A DNA stretch of 64,000 bases from Betaproteobacteria bacterium (lineage in GTDB: Bacteria; Pseudomonadota; Gammaproteobacteria; Burkholderiales; Burkholderiaceae_C), in assembly GCA_025356445.1 (NCBI GenBank), contig JANXSZ010000009.1:1-64000 (forward strand), read 5' to 3'. The position numbers were made by a program, and so were the translations under genes. The notes below the pieces were generated by a model that was given only the letters and a program-made list of their open reading frames with translations, was not told the origin of the DNA and searched no databases. Shown here one piece after another: positions 18,506 to 27,643 of this stretch (position 1 is the first letter of the stretch; every line of letters begins with the position of its first letter).

Positions 18506-20446
18506 CTACCTCGACTTGGCAAACACCTTGATGGCCTCATGCACCTGCCCCCAAAAGCGCAGCCTTTTGCCGGTGGGCAGCTGCTTGTCCAATGCCCGTT
18601 CAGGCCAGCTTGGATGGGGTGCTGCTGTCTTGTGCTGGGGCGCTTGCAGCGTTTGAGGAACCAGCGCTGCGAGTGTCGCCTCGAGCTCTGCAGCCAACGC
18701 CACCATGGCCGGGCTGCGCAATGCGGCTGGCAAGCATGTGATGAGGATAGGGCGCTCACGGATGGCCGCTTCCCACTGCGCGGCATTGCGGGGTGCACCC
18801 AGCGTGGCCGGATCGGTGGCACTGCACGAGGTGGCAGCTGGCCTGAAGGTGGCATAGGGCAGACAGGGGGATGAGGCCCCGGCAGCGGCATGCGTTTGGG
18901 TTTTAGTTTGGGTTGCTGCGTTGAAGTCTGCCAGTGATGCGTCAATATCGCCTGCTTCGTACCCCAGATAGCCCCGCAGGTAGAGTGCCCGCTGGTTGCC
19001 GGGTTCCAGGTGAAGGGCCTGCTCAATGTCGGCATTGGCACGGGCACCATCACCTTGTTTCAGGTACAGCTCTGCGCGGTTCAACCAGGGTTTCAGTGCC
19101 GCAGGTTGGTGCTTGACTTCACGGCCATAGGCGGCAAGGGCTGTCGGCAAGTCGTCAGGGGTGCCTGCGCATTCCACCAGCTCGCCCATCAGGCTGTTGG
19201 CCCACGGCAGTTTTTCGTCCAGCGCCAGTGCCGTTTGCACGTCTTGGTAGGCGTGTGCCCACTGTCCCAGCGCATGCCGCGCATCCGCACGTTGAAAGTA
19301 GGCTTGCGCCAATTGCGGGCGGTGGCGAAGCACTTCGTCGCAGTCCGCCACGGCCTGCATAAAGTCCCGCTGGGCGGCGGCTTCTTCGGCGCGTTTGCTG
19401 AAGTAGTAGGGCGCGTTGCTGGGGTCTTGGGCGATCAGCTGGGTCAATACCTCGCGCCTCAGGGCTTGCGGCACCTGGTTCAGGGTGCTGCTGTAGGCTT
19501 GGACGGCAGCGGTATACAACGGCAGTGTGCGTAGCGCTTCAGGCACACAGGCCAGGGCGTCCTGGTTGGCCTCCACAGCGCTGAGGCACAGCGCAGGCGT
19601 CATCAGGTGTTCGGGTACCACATTGAGCAGCTGGCCGTAGTCGGTCTGCACGGCACGGGCGCACATCGCCGGTGTCATGTAGGACGGGGGAATCCAGGTG
19701 AAGTTAAAGCGGGCCCATTCGAACGCAGCATCACACACCCGGCGTGTCAGCAGGTGGCGGGGCAGGCGGTACAGCGCATCGCCCGCATGCAGGGCAGCGA
19801 TGCACAGGTCTTCGTTGAGGTAGCAGGCCCAAATCGTCTTGAAGGTGTCGCTGCCCAGCGTGGGCCGCGTATCCCCAATCCGTAAACGGGGCTTGCGTTG
19901 CACGACCAGTGCGGGCCACTGTGGGTGCTGGTGGTAGAGCGCCTCGGCCTTGTCAAACACTGCCTGGGTGAACAGGTAGCCTGGTACTTTGGCGCAAGCG
20001 CTAAAGTCTTCAACGATCGCCAACAGGGCGGCGTCAGGGGTTTGCAGGTGCAGCTCAACGCCGTCAATTTGCCCTGCGTTGAGGGCTGCGGCCACCGTAC
20101 TGTCCGTCTGCCAGCGCGGTGGCAGGCTGGAAAATGCGTGGCCATTGTGGCGCACCAGCACGGCCATCAGCTCGGTGTCCCAGAGGGCTTCGGGAATATG
20201 ATGGACAGGGGTTCTGTGGCGCGCTGCCAGCAGGCAGAGCTCGCGGGTTTTGAGGTGTGTCGGCACGTAGGCCAATGCGCCGCCATTGTGTTGGCAGGCT
20301 GTACGGCAGAGTGCTTCTGTCTTGAGGGATGCTGCAACCAGGCGTAAATCCAGGCCGTTGGCTACCACCGCTTGCAGGCACAAGGCCGGGTCGTTGAGCA
20401 GGACGCGCGTTTCAAGCACGGGCGGTGGCTTGGGAGCGGTAGGCAT
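18506..20446 (-). CDS. TPR protein with N-terminal DUF4116-like repeats, 646 aa
   Basis: Two repeat regions are visible. Residues ~1-330 contain irregular units with a recurring pattern of ALCLxAVxxN ... LxxVPxxL, similar to the DUF4116 repeats of large repeat proteins. Residues ~335-520 are tetratricopeptide repeats, for example YFSKRAEEAAAQRDFMQAVA and ALYLRGYLGYEAGDIDASLA. The last ~120 residues are low in recognisable features and rich in Pro, Ala and Thr. No signal peptide or membrane span is seen, so it is likely a cytosolic scaffold. It converges with the uvrA-like gene. Function is unknown. Confidence 0.75.
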   Translation of the reverse strand: MPTAPKPPPVLETRVLLNDPALCLQAVVANGLDLRLVAASLKTEALCRTACQHNGGALAYVPTHLKTRELCLLAARHRTPVHHIPEALWDTELMAVLVRHNGHAFSSLPPRWQTDSTVAAALNAGQIDGVELHLQTPDAALLAIVEDFSACAKVPGYLFTQAVFDKAEALYHQHPQWPALVVQRKPRLRIGDTRPTLGSDTFKTIWACYLNEDLCIAALHAGDALYRLPRHLLTRRVCDAAFEWARFNFTWIPPSYMTPAMCARAVQTDYGQLLNVVPEHLMTPALCLSAVEANQDALACVPEALRTLPLYTAAVQAYSSTLNQVPQALRREVLTQLIAQDPSNAPYYFSKRAEEAAAQRDFMQAVADCDEVLRHRPQLAQAYFQRADARHALGQWAHAYQDVQTALALDEKLPWANSLMGELVECAGTPDDLPTALAAYGREVKHQPAALKPWLNRAELYLKQGDGARANADIEQALHLEPGNQRALYLRGYLGYEAGDIDASLADFNAATQTKTQTHAAAGASSPCLPYATFRPAATSCSATDPATLGAPRNAAQWEAAIRERPILITCLPAALRSPAMVALAAELEATLAALVPQTLQAPQHKTAAPHPSWPERALDKQLPTGKRLRFWGQVHEAIKVFAKSR

Positions 20447-20512
20447 GGCGCATCTGAGGGGGAAGTAAGGGCATGGCTATCGTAACGGCTGCTCGGAATC
20501 CGTACCGTGGTG

Positions 20513-21607
20513 TCAGGTTACCCGTTGCGGTGAATTTTGTACCAACCACAGCTTTTCAAACCCATGCCAGGACAGCGCAGCAAGCGCCACAGTACAGAGG
20601 ACAGTTGCACCCAGCAAACGGCTACCTTGCCACGGTGTTTTTTCCAGCAGTGTCAGCAACACTGGCATGTGCCACAGGTAAATGCCATAGCTGATTTCTC
20701 CCAGGTAGCGCAAAGGGCGCGTTGCGGTGACGAGCCCTGCCCCCCATCTTGCGCCAGTGGGCAGCATCACGGTACAGGCAAGCAGCGCCGCAAAGCCTGC
20801 ACACACCAGGCTGCGCCAGAGCACGATGGCAGCGGTGCTTTGCCAGTACTGCACTTCTGCGGGCACGGTTATCCAGGCCAGCGTCAGCAAAATCAACGCG
20901 GCAACGCCCCAGGTGATGAAGCGCCGCCATGCAAACTGCAAAGCGTCGGCTTGCACCAGCTTGGCAATAGCGATACCGCACACGAATTCATCGAGCACGC
21001 CCGGTAACTGGGATGCGTAAATGAACTGGAGCATGGGGTGGCTGGCACCCGGTGGCAGGATCAAGGTGCTGCCAAAGCGCCATGCGATGGCGATGCTCGC
21101 CCAAACCGCCATGACCTTCCATAATGCGCTGCGAGCCAGCCAGGGGGCGCATAACGCCATGAGCAGGTAAAACTGCATTTCCAGCCCTACCGACCAGTTG
21201 GGTGGGTTGATCGTGCCGTGCGTTTGGTGCCACAGGTTATGGACAAAGCCCAGGTGCATCCCTATCTGGTAGACCGAGGCCCAGCCTTGGTGCAGCAGGT
21301 CGGGGTTGACCAGAAACAGGTAGAGCGCCAGCGTGGCGAGGTAGAGCGGTGCGATACGGCGCAGTCGGCGTTCGCCAAAGGGCCGCCGCCAGCCGCCACC
21401 ACGTTGATGGCTGTCCAGTGCAGTCTTGCCAATCACAAAACCGCTGATGACGAAAAACAGATCTACGCCCACCCAGCCCGTCATCGCCAATTTACCCAGC
21501 CCTGTCGTGGGAAAGTCAGGCCAGGGTCGGTGGGCCAGCACATGGTAGAAAACAACCAGCAGCGCAGCAAAGCCACGCAGTACATCAACCAACAGATACC
21601 GTTGCAT
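20513..21607 (-). CDS. Acyltransferase-3 (OafA/YrhL-type) membrane protein
   Basis: A 364-residue integral membrane acyltransferase of the acyltransferase-3 family, which O-acylates sugars of cell-envelope glycans. It begins MQRYLLVDVLRGFAALLVV and has the family's catalytic His in the first helix (FYHVLAH). The second conserved segment RRLRRIAPLYLATLAL and about ten hydrophobic helices follow. LGEISYGIYLWHMPVL near the C-terminus is the usual last motif. ATG 21607 starts the conserved first helix; the frame is open further to 21700 but the extra part has no matching feature. No glycan biosynthesis gene is adjacent, so the acceptor is unknown. Confidence 0.85.
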   Translation of the reverse strand: MQRYLLVDVLRGFAALLVVFYHVLAHRPWPDFPTTGLGKLAMTGWVGVDLFFVISGFVIGKTALDSHQRGGGWRRPFGERRLRRIAPLYLATLALYLFLVNPDLLHQGWASVYQIGMHLGFVHNLWHQTHGTINPPNWSVGLEMQFYLLMALCAPWLARSALWKVMAVWASIAIAWRFGSTLILPPGASHPMLQFIYASQLPGVLDEFVCGIAIAKLVQADALQFAWRRFITWGVAALILLTLAWITVPAEVQYWQSTAAIVLWRSLVCAGFAALLACTVMLPTGARWGAGLVTATRPLRYLGEISYGIYLWHMPVLLTLLEKTPWQGSRLLGATVLCTVALAALSWHGFEKLWLVQNSPQRVT

Positions 21608-21662
21608 AGGGATGGCAGTGAGCCTCAAAAAGACAGGGTGTGAAGCGGAGCCGGGCCTCAAA

Positions 21663-23177
21663 CTAAAACCGTGGCAGTTCCGGGTGAGCCAGCGCGCCAC
21701 CGCGAACCACCATCTTGCCGTATTCGGCGCAGCGCGATAGCGTGGGAATCACTTTGCCGGGGTTCAGCAGGCCATGGTAATCAAATGCCCGCTTCACGCC
21801 GAACATCTGCTCGCGCTCTTCAGGGGTGAACTGCACGCACATGCTGTTGAGCTTCTCGATACCCACGCCATGCTCGCCGGTCACTGTGCCGCCCATGGCG
21901 ACGCTGGTTTCCAGGATATCAGCACCAAACAGCTCGCAGCGGTGGAGTTGATCCGGGTCGTTCGCGTCAAACAAAATCAGGGGGTGCAGGTTGCCATCGC
22001 CAGCGTGGAAGACGTTAGCGCAGCGGAGTTGGTACTTCTTTTCCATCTCGGCAATCGCCAGCAGAATGTCAGCCAAGCGTTTACGTGGGATGGTGCTGTC
22101 CATGCACATGTAATCGGGACTGATGCGGCCGCTGGCGGGGAAGGCGTTTTTACGGCCACTCCAAAAGCGCAGGCGCTCAGCTTCGTTTTGGCTGACAGTG
22201 AGGGCGGTGGCACCGCAGCGGCGTAATACGGCGCTCATACGGCCGATTTCTTCTTCAACTTCTTCGGGCGTGCCATCGCTTTCGCAGAGCAGAATCGCGG
22301 CAGCATCAAGGTCGTATCCAGCGTGCACAAAGTCTTCAACGGCAGCGGTCATCGGTTTGTCCATCATCTCCAGGCCTGCCGGGATGATGCCCTCAGCGAT
22401 CAGGGTGGCGACGGCATCGCCAGCTTTGCGCATGTCGTCAAAGCTGGCCATGATGCAGCGTGCCAATTGGGGCTTGGGGATGAGTTTCACGGTGACTTCG
22501 GTGGTCACAGCCAGCATGCCTTCGCTGCCGATGATGAGGGACAGCAGGTCAAAGCCGGGGTTGTCCAGCGCGTCAGAGCCGAACTCCACCGCCTCGCCTT
22601 CGATGGTGAAGCCTTTGACTTTGAACACGTTGTGCAGCGTCAGGCCATATTTCAGGCAATGCACGCCGCCGGAGTTCTCGGCTACGTTGCCGCCTATGGT
22701 GCAGGCGATTTGGCTGGACGGGTCGGGCGCGTAGTACAGGCCCAGCGGGGATGCAGCTTCGCTGATGGCGAGGTTGCGCACACCGCATTGCACAACGGCC
22801 GTGCGGCTGAGTTTGTCCAGCGAGATGATCTGGTTGAACTTGGCCATGCTGAGCGTGACGCCCAAGGCGTGTGGCATGGCCCCGCCGGAAAGGCCTGTGC
22901 CTGCGCCGCGTGCGACCACAGGCACTTTCAGGCGGTGGCAGGTTTGCAAAACGGCTTGCACCTGGACATCGGTTTCGGGCAGGGCGACGGCCAGTGGGCG
23001 TTCGCGGTAGGCGGTGAGGCCGTCGCATTCGTAGGGCGTGGTGTCTTCGGTGTTCCACAGCAGAGCATGGGCCGGTAAAACAGCTTGCAACGCGCGGATA
23101 ACGTGCATCTTGAGCGCTTGTTTTTGTAGCGATGCAGAGGGGGCCGAAGAGGTCACGGAGGAGGTGGGGGCGTTCAT
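21663..23177 (-). CDS. glcD: FAD-linked oxidase, glycolate oxidase subunit GlcD type
   Basis: A 504-residue FAD_binding_4 oxidase, close to GlcD length. The FAD loop VVARGAGTGLSGGA lies near residue 80, followed by PDPSSQIACTIGGNVAENSG. The C-terminal FAD-linked oxidase domain includes NVFHAGDGNLHPLI and GTVTGEHGVGIEKL, which carry family active-site residues. The enzyme oxidises glycolate or D-lactate and hands electrons to partner subunits. GlcE and GlcF are not next to it, so D-lactate dehydrogenase activity is also possible. ATG 23177 is preferred to the frame's upper limit at 23408. The LysR gene upstream on the same strand may control it. Confidence 0.83.
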   Translation of the reverse strand: MNAPTSSVTSSAPSASLQKQALKMHVIRALQAVLPAHALLWNTEDTTPYECDGLTAYRERPLAVALPETDVQVQAVLQTCHRLKVPVVARGAGTGLSGGAMPHALGVTLSMAKFNQIISLDKLSRTAVVQCGVRNLAISEAASPLGLYYAPDPSSQIACTIGGNVAENSGGVHCLKYGLTLHNVFKVKGFTIEGEAVEFGSDALDNPGFDLLSLIIGSEGMLAVTTEVTVKLIPKPQLARCIMASFDDMRKAGDAVATLIAEGIIPAGLEMMDKPMTAAVEDFVHAGYDLDAAAILLCESDGTPEEVEEEIGRMSAVLRRCGATALTVSQNEAERLRFWSGRKNAFPASGRISPDYMCMDSTIPRKRLADILLAIAEMEKKYQLRCANVFHAGDGNLHPLILFDANDPDQLHRCELFGADILETSVAMGGTVTGEHGVGIEKLNSMCVQFTPEEREQMFGVKRAFDYHGLLNPGKVIPTLSRCAEYGKMVVRGGALAHPELPRF

Positions 23178-23274
23178 TCGAGAGTCCTGTTTGAAGCTAT
23201 CGACTCTAAGGCTCGGCGGGGCGCCGCAAGTTGATGAATTTTTGAGCTTGCTTTGAAATGCCCTGCGAACCGGG

Positions 23275-24144
23275 TCACTCCAGGCTTTTCTTGAGCCATT
23301 CTGCAAATGCCGAACATTCCCAGCGGTCCATGGCACCGGTGTGCCAGCACAGGTAGTGGGCATGCGGCGAGGGGACGTTGCGTGGGTAGAGACGTACCAG
23401 GGACGCATTGTCCAGCCATGGCTTGCCCAGTTTGAGTCGTACCAGCGCGACGCCCAAACCTTGCTCGGCAGCGTCGCACATCAGGCCAATGTCGTTGAAG
23501 CTGGAGCCGTCTATGGGTTCAGGCCAATCGAGTTCGTGTGCTGCGAACCAGGTGCGCCAGGGTTCCAGCGGGCTGCGCAAGAGCTTGGCGCGTTGCAAAT
23601 CGGCAGGCGTGTCAAACGGGCCGTGGTCACGCACGTAGGCGGGGGAGGCCAGGGGGGTGACATCGTCTTTGACAAGGCAAATACTTTCCACATCGGCATA
23701 GCGTCCGGTGCCAAAGCGGATGGTCAAGTCTGCATCCTCGGCCACCACATCCAACAGGGGGATGGAGACTTGCAGCGTCAGGTCAATCTCGGGGTAGGCT
23801 TCCATGAACTGCCGCAGGCGCGGCATCAGGATCGAGCGGGCGAAAGTAGGGGTGACCGCGATACGCAGTTTGCGCTTGCCCGGTACCGCCTCGCTGCTGG
23901 GGAAGCGCGAAAGCATCGCCAGCCCTTCGCGCACATGGGCGAGGTATTCGCTACCCTCGGTGGTGAGTGAAAAATCCGCCCGGCCAAACAGACGCGTGCC
24001 CAGCAGTTGCTCCAGTTGCTTGACCCGGTGGCTGACGGCGCTGGGGGTCACACACAACTCTTCGGCGGCTTGGGTACCCGAGCGCAGACGGGCCAAGGCC
24101 TCGAAGGTCAGCAGGCATTGGATGGGCGGGATACGGGTGTTCAT
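23275..24144 (-). CDS. LysR-family transcriptional regulator (GcvA-like)
   Basis: A 289-residue LysR regulator. The N-terminal winged helix-turn-helix is in CVTPSAVSHRVKQLEQLLGT, preceded by IPPIQCLLTFEALARL, which is the GcvA/AmpR-like start. The rest is a periplasmic-binding-like effector domain. The ATG lies 5 nt after the purU stop, with a TAAGG ribosome site overlapping that stop, so it is translated from the purU message. It may regulate purU, glcD or one-carbon genes. No LysR box (T-N11-A) was pinned down with confidence. Confidence 0.85.
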   Translation of the reverse strand: MNTRIPPIQCLLTFEALARLRSGTQAAEELCVTPSAVSHRVKQLEQLLGTRLFGRADFSLTTEGSEYLAHVREGLAMLSRFPSSEAVPGKRKLRIAVTPTFARSILMPRLRQFMEAYPEIDLTLQVSIPLLDVVAEDADLTIRFGTGRYADVESICLVKDDVTPLASPAYVRDHGPFDTPADLQRAKLLRSPLEPWRTWFAAHELDWPEPIDGSSFNDIGLMCDAAEQGLGVALVRLKLGKPWLDNASLVRLYPRNVPSPHAHYLCWHTGAMDRWECSAFAEWLKKSLE

Positions 24145-24149
24145 CAGCC

Positions 24150-24998
24150 TTACTTGAAAATCACAGTCTTGTGCCCGTTCAGCAGCACCCGGTGCTCGCT
24201 GTGCCACTTCACGGCGCGGGCGAGCACCTGGCTTTCAGTGTCGCGGCCCATCGCGGTGAGGTCTTCCACGGTTTTGCTGTGGTCGGCGCGTGCCACGTCT
24301 TGCTCGATGATGGGGCCTTCGTCCAGGTCGGCGGTGACGTAATGGGCGGTGGCTCCGATCAGTTTCACGCCGCGTTCATGCGCTTGGTAATAGGGCTTGG
24401 CGCCTTTGAAGCTGGGTAAAAAGCTGTGGTGGATGTTGATGGCGCGGCCAGCGAGCTGCTTGCACAGGTCGTTCGACAAAATTTGCATGTAGCGCGCCAG
24501 CACCACCAGCTCTGCGCCTTCGCCGTTGATGATCTCCAGCTGCTTCGCCTCGGCTTGCGCCTTGGTGGCTGCGGTCACGGGGATGTGGTGGAACGGCACG
24601 TTGTAACTGGCCGCCAGTTGGTAAAAATCGCGGTGGTTGCTGATGATGGCTCGGATGTCCACGGGCAGCAAGCCGCTTTTCCAGCGGAACAGCAGGTCGT
24701 TCAGGCAGTGGCCTTCCTTGCTGACCAGAAGCACCGTGGGCATAGGCTGGGCAGTGGCATGCAACTTCCAGTTCATTGCAAAAGTTTGCGCAAAATCGCC
24801 AATTTTTTGCGTCAACTCTTCATGGGTGAACGTGCTGCATGCGAACTGCACGCGCATGAAGAACAGGCCAGTGCCGTGGTCGTTGTACTGGGCAGCTTCT
24901 TCGATGTTGCCGCCGTGTTCAAACAAAAAGCCAGAAACAGCGTGGACGATGCCTGAGCGATCAGGGCACGAGAGGGTCAGAATATAGGTGGGGCTCAT
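24150..24998 (-). CDS. purU: Formyltetrahydrofolate deformylase
   Basis: A 282-residue enzyme that hydrolyses 10-formyl-tetrahydrofolate to formate and tetrahydrofolate. It has an N-terminal ACT domain (YILTLSCPDRSGIVHAVSGF, residues ~4-80) and a C-terminal formyltransferase domain. The catalytic segment NIHHSFLPSFKGAKPYYQA with its His is near residue 200. The Asp-containing TADLDEGPIIEQDV segment follows. Length matches PurU. ATG 24998 is used because it starts the ACT domain; a start at 25019 would add seven residues. The LysR gene starts 5 nt downstream. Confidence 0.93.
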   Translation of the reverse strand: MSPTYILTLSCPDRSGIVHAVSGFLFEHGGNIEEAAQYNDHGTGLFFMRVQFACSTFTHEELTQKIGDFAQTFAMNWKLHATAQPMPTVLLVSKEGHCLNDLLFRWKSGLLPVDIRAIISNHRDFYQLAASYNVPFHHIPVTAATKAQAEAKQLEIINGEGAELVVLARYMQILSNDLCKQLAGRAINIHHSFLPSFKGAKPYYQAHERGVKLIGATAHYVTADLDEGPIIEQDVARADHSKTVEDLTAMGRDTESQVLARAVKWHSEHRVLLNGHKTVIFK

Positions 24999-25155
24999 AG
25001 GGCTGAATTGTCGCAGCATGGGGTGACACCGCGCCTTGAGGGATGTTACCGGCGCTTGATGTTTTCAGGCTTCAAGCGCGGGTGCTGCACTAACCAAGCC
25101 TTGATGGGGCTCGCTCCCCCTTGGTCGGTACGATGCTTGGGTTTAAGCTTGCCGC

Positions 25156-26283
25156 TTAAAACATATGCAACACTCCGATGGAGAAGGCTTGCGGGCTAAG
25201 TCCTTTGGTGTCGTTGGCAATGCCTAAACCGCCGTTCAGACCCCATTTAGACAGGCTGTTATTGTTCATCTTCACCGCTTGGCCATAAACCCAGGTGCGC
25301 TTGGATAGGTAATAGGTGTAGCCGATGGCCAGGGTATTGGCCTTTGCACCGCTCAAATTACCCGAGTCGGCTTTCAGTTGTGACCAGCTCAAATCCATGG
25401 AGCTTTGCCCTGTCAAATCAAAACGCGAATTGATGGCGAAAGTGCTCATGTCGCAACCCACTGCATTACCCGTGGCTTGGCAGGCAGTAGAGTTTTTGGT
25501 ACGACCATAGTTCACGCCCACCGTGGCGGGAGCGATTTTGTAACGGCCTGCCAGCATCCATGTTGTTTGGTTTGCGTCACCGATGTACGTGCCAGCGGTG
25601 GTGCCCGCTATAGACGCGGTGTATTTTTGGTAGGCACCGCCCAAGTACATCGCGCCTTGTTCGTACTGTACGTTCAGGCCAGCGGTTTTCCCATCATTTT
25701 TGGCTGCGCTGTTGCTCGCATTTTCTGAACCCAAGCTGTAGGCAATCTCGCCCTTCAGGCCTGACATATTGGGCGTACGGTAGCGCACGGTGTTGTCATA
25801 AAAACCACCCCAGCCGGTTTTGCCAGTCAGTGCCGTGTGCTGTTGCGTGATGGACGCCCCCATCGAACCCAAGCCCAGCCCGCCAATGCCAGGGTCTGCA
25901 GCCAAGTACACCCAGAAGGTAGGCATGTACATCTTGCCTAAAGCGAACTCACCCCAGCTGTCGCTGGCCAGTGCCACTTGTGAGCCCCGATTGAAGTTAA
26001 GGCCGCCGCCGGTAGCTCCACCGGTGCCAGTGTCAATGTTCAGACCAGCTTCCAGGCCGAAGCTGGCACGCAGTCCACCACCCAAATCTTCGGTGCCCCG
26101 AAAGCCCAGGCGGGACGCGGTGTACGGCCCGCTTTGTACCAAGGTGCGGTTGCCTGTGGAATCAAATTTACCGGTAACGATACCGGTGTCCACACGACCG
26201 TAAATCGTGACGCTGGACTGTGCTGCGGCTGCGCCGCTGAGCAGTGTCAGCACAGCGGCTGACACCCATTTGCGTTGAAACAT
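25156..26283 (-). CDS. Outer-membrane trimeric porin (Burkholderiales OmpC-like)
   Basis: A 375-residue general porin of the Porin_4 family. The signal peptide (VSAAVLTLLSGAAAAQ) is cleaved before SSVTIYGRVDTGI, the usual first beta strand. PYTASRLGFRGTEDLGGGL is the conserved second-strand region. The final residue is Phe (GVLHMF), the outer-membrane assembly signal. GGAG lies upstream of ATG 26283. Its 5' region contains a GntR-type operator (26366-26381) and a 16-bp hairpin, so expression is probably tied to the sugar cluster on its right. Substrate is presumably the same sugar that the ABC importer takes up. Confidence 0.92.
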   Translation of the reverse strand: MFQRKWVSAAVLTLLSGAAAAQSSVTIYGRVDTGIVTGKFDSTGNRTLVQSGPYTASRLGFRGTEDLGGGLRASFGLEAGLNIDTGTGGATGGGLNFNRGSQVALASDSWGEFALGKMYMPTFWVYLAADPGIGGLGLGSMGASITQQHTALTGKTGWGGFYDNTVRYRTPNMSGLKGEIAYSLGSENASNSAAKNDGKTAGLNVQYEQGAMYLGGAYQKYTASIAGTTAGTYIGDANQTTWMLAGRYKIAPATVGVNYGRTKNSTACQATGNAVGCDMSTFAINSRFDLTGQSSMDLSWSQLKADSGNLSGAKANTLAIGYTYYLSKRTWVYGQAVKMNNNSLSKWGLNGGLGIANDTKGLSPQAFSIGVLHMF

Positions 26284-26315
26284 GTTGTATCTCCGAAAAA
26301 AGATCTGAAACTCGG

Positions 26316-26353
26316 CGGTACACAAAATTTCGATAGAGAAATTTTGTGTACCG
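26316..26353 (-). repeat. Perfect 16-bp inverted repeat in the porin leader
   Basis: The arms CGGTACACAAAATTTC and GAAATTTTGTGTACCG are separated by 6 nt. The element lies 33-70 nt upstream of the porin ATG. If transcribed, it would form a stable 5'-UTR stem-loop, perhaps an mRNA stabiliser or a target of regulation. It could also be a second operator. Confidence 0.7.
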
Positions 26354-26365
26354 CGTGACCGTTAA

Positions 26366-26381
26366 ATGTTATCGCTAACAT
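26366..26381. promoter_or_regulatory. GntR/LacI-type operator upstream of the porin
   Basis: The 16-mer ATGTTATCGCTAACAT fits ATGTTA-N4-TAACAT, which I recall as the E. coli GntR operator consensus. It is the core of a 14-bp perfect inverted repeat (26358-26389). A second copy lies beside the LacI-family gene. It sits about 85 bp upstream of the porin start. Confidence 0.72.
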
Positions 26382-26561
26382 TTAACGGTGTGAAGTCTCG
26401 CGCTAAATACAGCAGCGTGTAGGCGGGTTAACCCGCGGTCGTGGGTTCAATCTTCAAATTTCGATGAAGTGTTGCAAATTCAAAACATGCGTGATGGCAC
26501 GCAGGTAACCCGCTACCTACCTGTTCATATACCACGGTCACAACCCACTTAAGCTGGTCAT

Positions 26562-27617
26562 TCAGGTGCTGGAACGGTGAATTACCTCGGGGCGCAACTC
26601 GGGCGGAAGACTTGCTGTGCTGGCCGCTGCACCGCTCAGCTCTTGCAAAATGCGCGTAGCTGTAGCAAACCCGATCTGGTGTCGCTGGGTGGCAACGCTG
26701 CTGATGCCTGAGCCCAATTCGGTGGCGAGGGCAATATCGCCAAAACCCAGCATTGCTACGGTGTCGGGCACGGCTAAGCCCACCGACTGAGCATGGAGGT
26801 AGGCCCCTACTGCCAAGTGGTCGTTGGCAAAAGCCAGTGCCCTTGGCAGGCTACCCCCGCACAGGGTGCGCAGTGTGGCGCGACCAGCGGCCATGGGTTC
26901 GCCACGCGGGGCGATTATCGTGGTGGCTGTGCAGCCAGCCGCTTTGGCGTGGCGTACAAAGCTCAGACCACGTTCATGGGCGCGGAAATCGTCGGGCACA
27001 CCACTGTCCACATAGGCCAAATCGGTGTAGCCGCGCTCTATCAGGTGTTTTGCCATGAGAACACCAGCCTCTTGGTGGTTGAATCCCACTTGGATGAATT
27101 CGGACGGGCGGGTTGTTTTGTCCCAGATTTCGACAATAGGCATGCCACGGTCACGGGCATTGCGCATCATTTGCAAGGTGGCATCGGTATGGCGTCGACC
27201 GGTGATGATGAGCGCTGCTGGCAGCCAGCCCAGCATGGCACGCACTTGCTCTTCTTCGCGTTCCAAGTCGTAATTGGTGGCTGACAATAGCAGCTCGTAG
27301 CCCGAGCCATGGAATACGTCACACAGGGCTTGCACTGTTTCTGCGAACAAAGTATTGCCCACATTCGGGATCACTGCTGCAATTACCGGGGATTTGCCGC
27401 TGGCCAGACCCCCCGCCTGCTTGTTCGGTGTGTAGCCTGTGGAGTCCAGTGCTTCCTTGATTTTGGCAGAGGTGAGGGGCGACACGCGCTCAGGTTCACG
27501 CAAGTAGCGTGAGATCGTCATGGTCGTGACGCCTGCAATGGCCGCCACGTCCACCAAGGTGCTTCGACCTGTGGCGCGGCTGTTGAATAATTTTTTTGGA
27601 AGGCTAGGGTTTATCAC
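26562..27617 (-). CDS. LacI-family regulator, GntR (gluconate)-like
   Basis: A 351-residue LacI-type repressor. The DNA-binding helix-turn-helix is STLVDVAAIAGVTTMTISRY, followed by a hinge (TPNKQAGGLASGKS) and a sugar-binding domain with NTLFAETVQALCDVF and ALIITGRRHTDATL, which resemble E. coli GntR. The GTG at 27617 is proposed as start because the operator at 27644-27659 then lies outside the gene; the frame is open to a TTG at 27668. It is divergent from the dehydratase and upstream of the porin. Likely role: repression of both, relieved by a sugar acid. I infer autoregulation. Confidence 0.88.
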   Translation of the reverse strand: MINPSLPKKLFNSRATGRSTLVDVAAIAGVTTMTISRYLREPERVSPLTSAKIKEALDSTGYTPNKQAGGLASGKSPVIAAVIPNVGNTLFAETVQALCDVFHGSGYELLLSATNYDLEREEEQVRAMLGWLPAALIITGRRHTDATLQMMRNARDRGMPIVEIWDKTTRPSEFIQVGFNHQEAGVLMAKHLIERGYTDLAYVDSGVPDDFRAHERGLSFVRHAKAAGCTATTIIAPRGEPMAAGRATLRTLCGGSLPRALAFANDHLAVGAYLHAQSVGLAVPDTVAMLGFGDIALATELGSGISSVATQRHQIGFATATRILQELSGAAASTASLPPELRPEVIHRSST

Positions 27618-27643
27618 TATGACAGTGTAGCCAACAGCGGTTA

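Noticed and set aside
17374-19053. 559-codon minus-strand frame spanning the end of the uvrA-like gene
   Set aside because: It crosses two supported genes and shows low-complexity antisense composition.
25052-25079. 8-bp hairpin downstream of the porin as a terminator
   Set aside because: No T-run follows in the direction of porin transcription, so it cannot be called an intrinsic terminator. The rest of 24999-25155 shows nothing firm.
26423-26436. Palindrome GCGGGTTAACCCGC between the porin and LacI gene
   Set aside because: It is self-complementary but does not match the ATGTTA-N4-TAACAT operator. Nothing else indicates a role.
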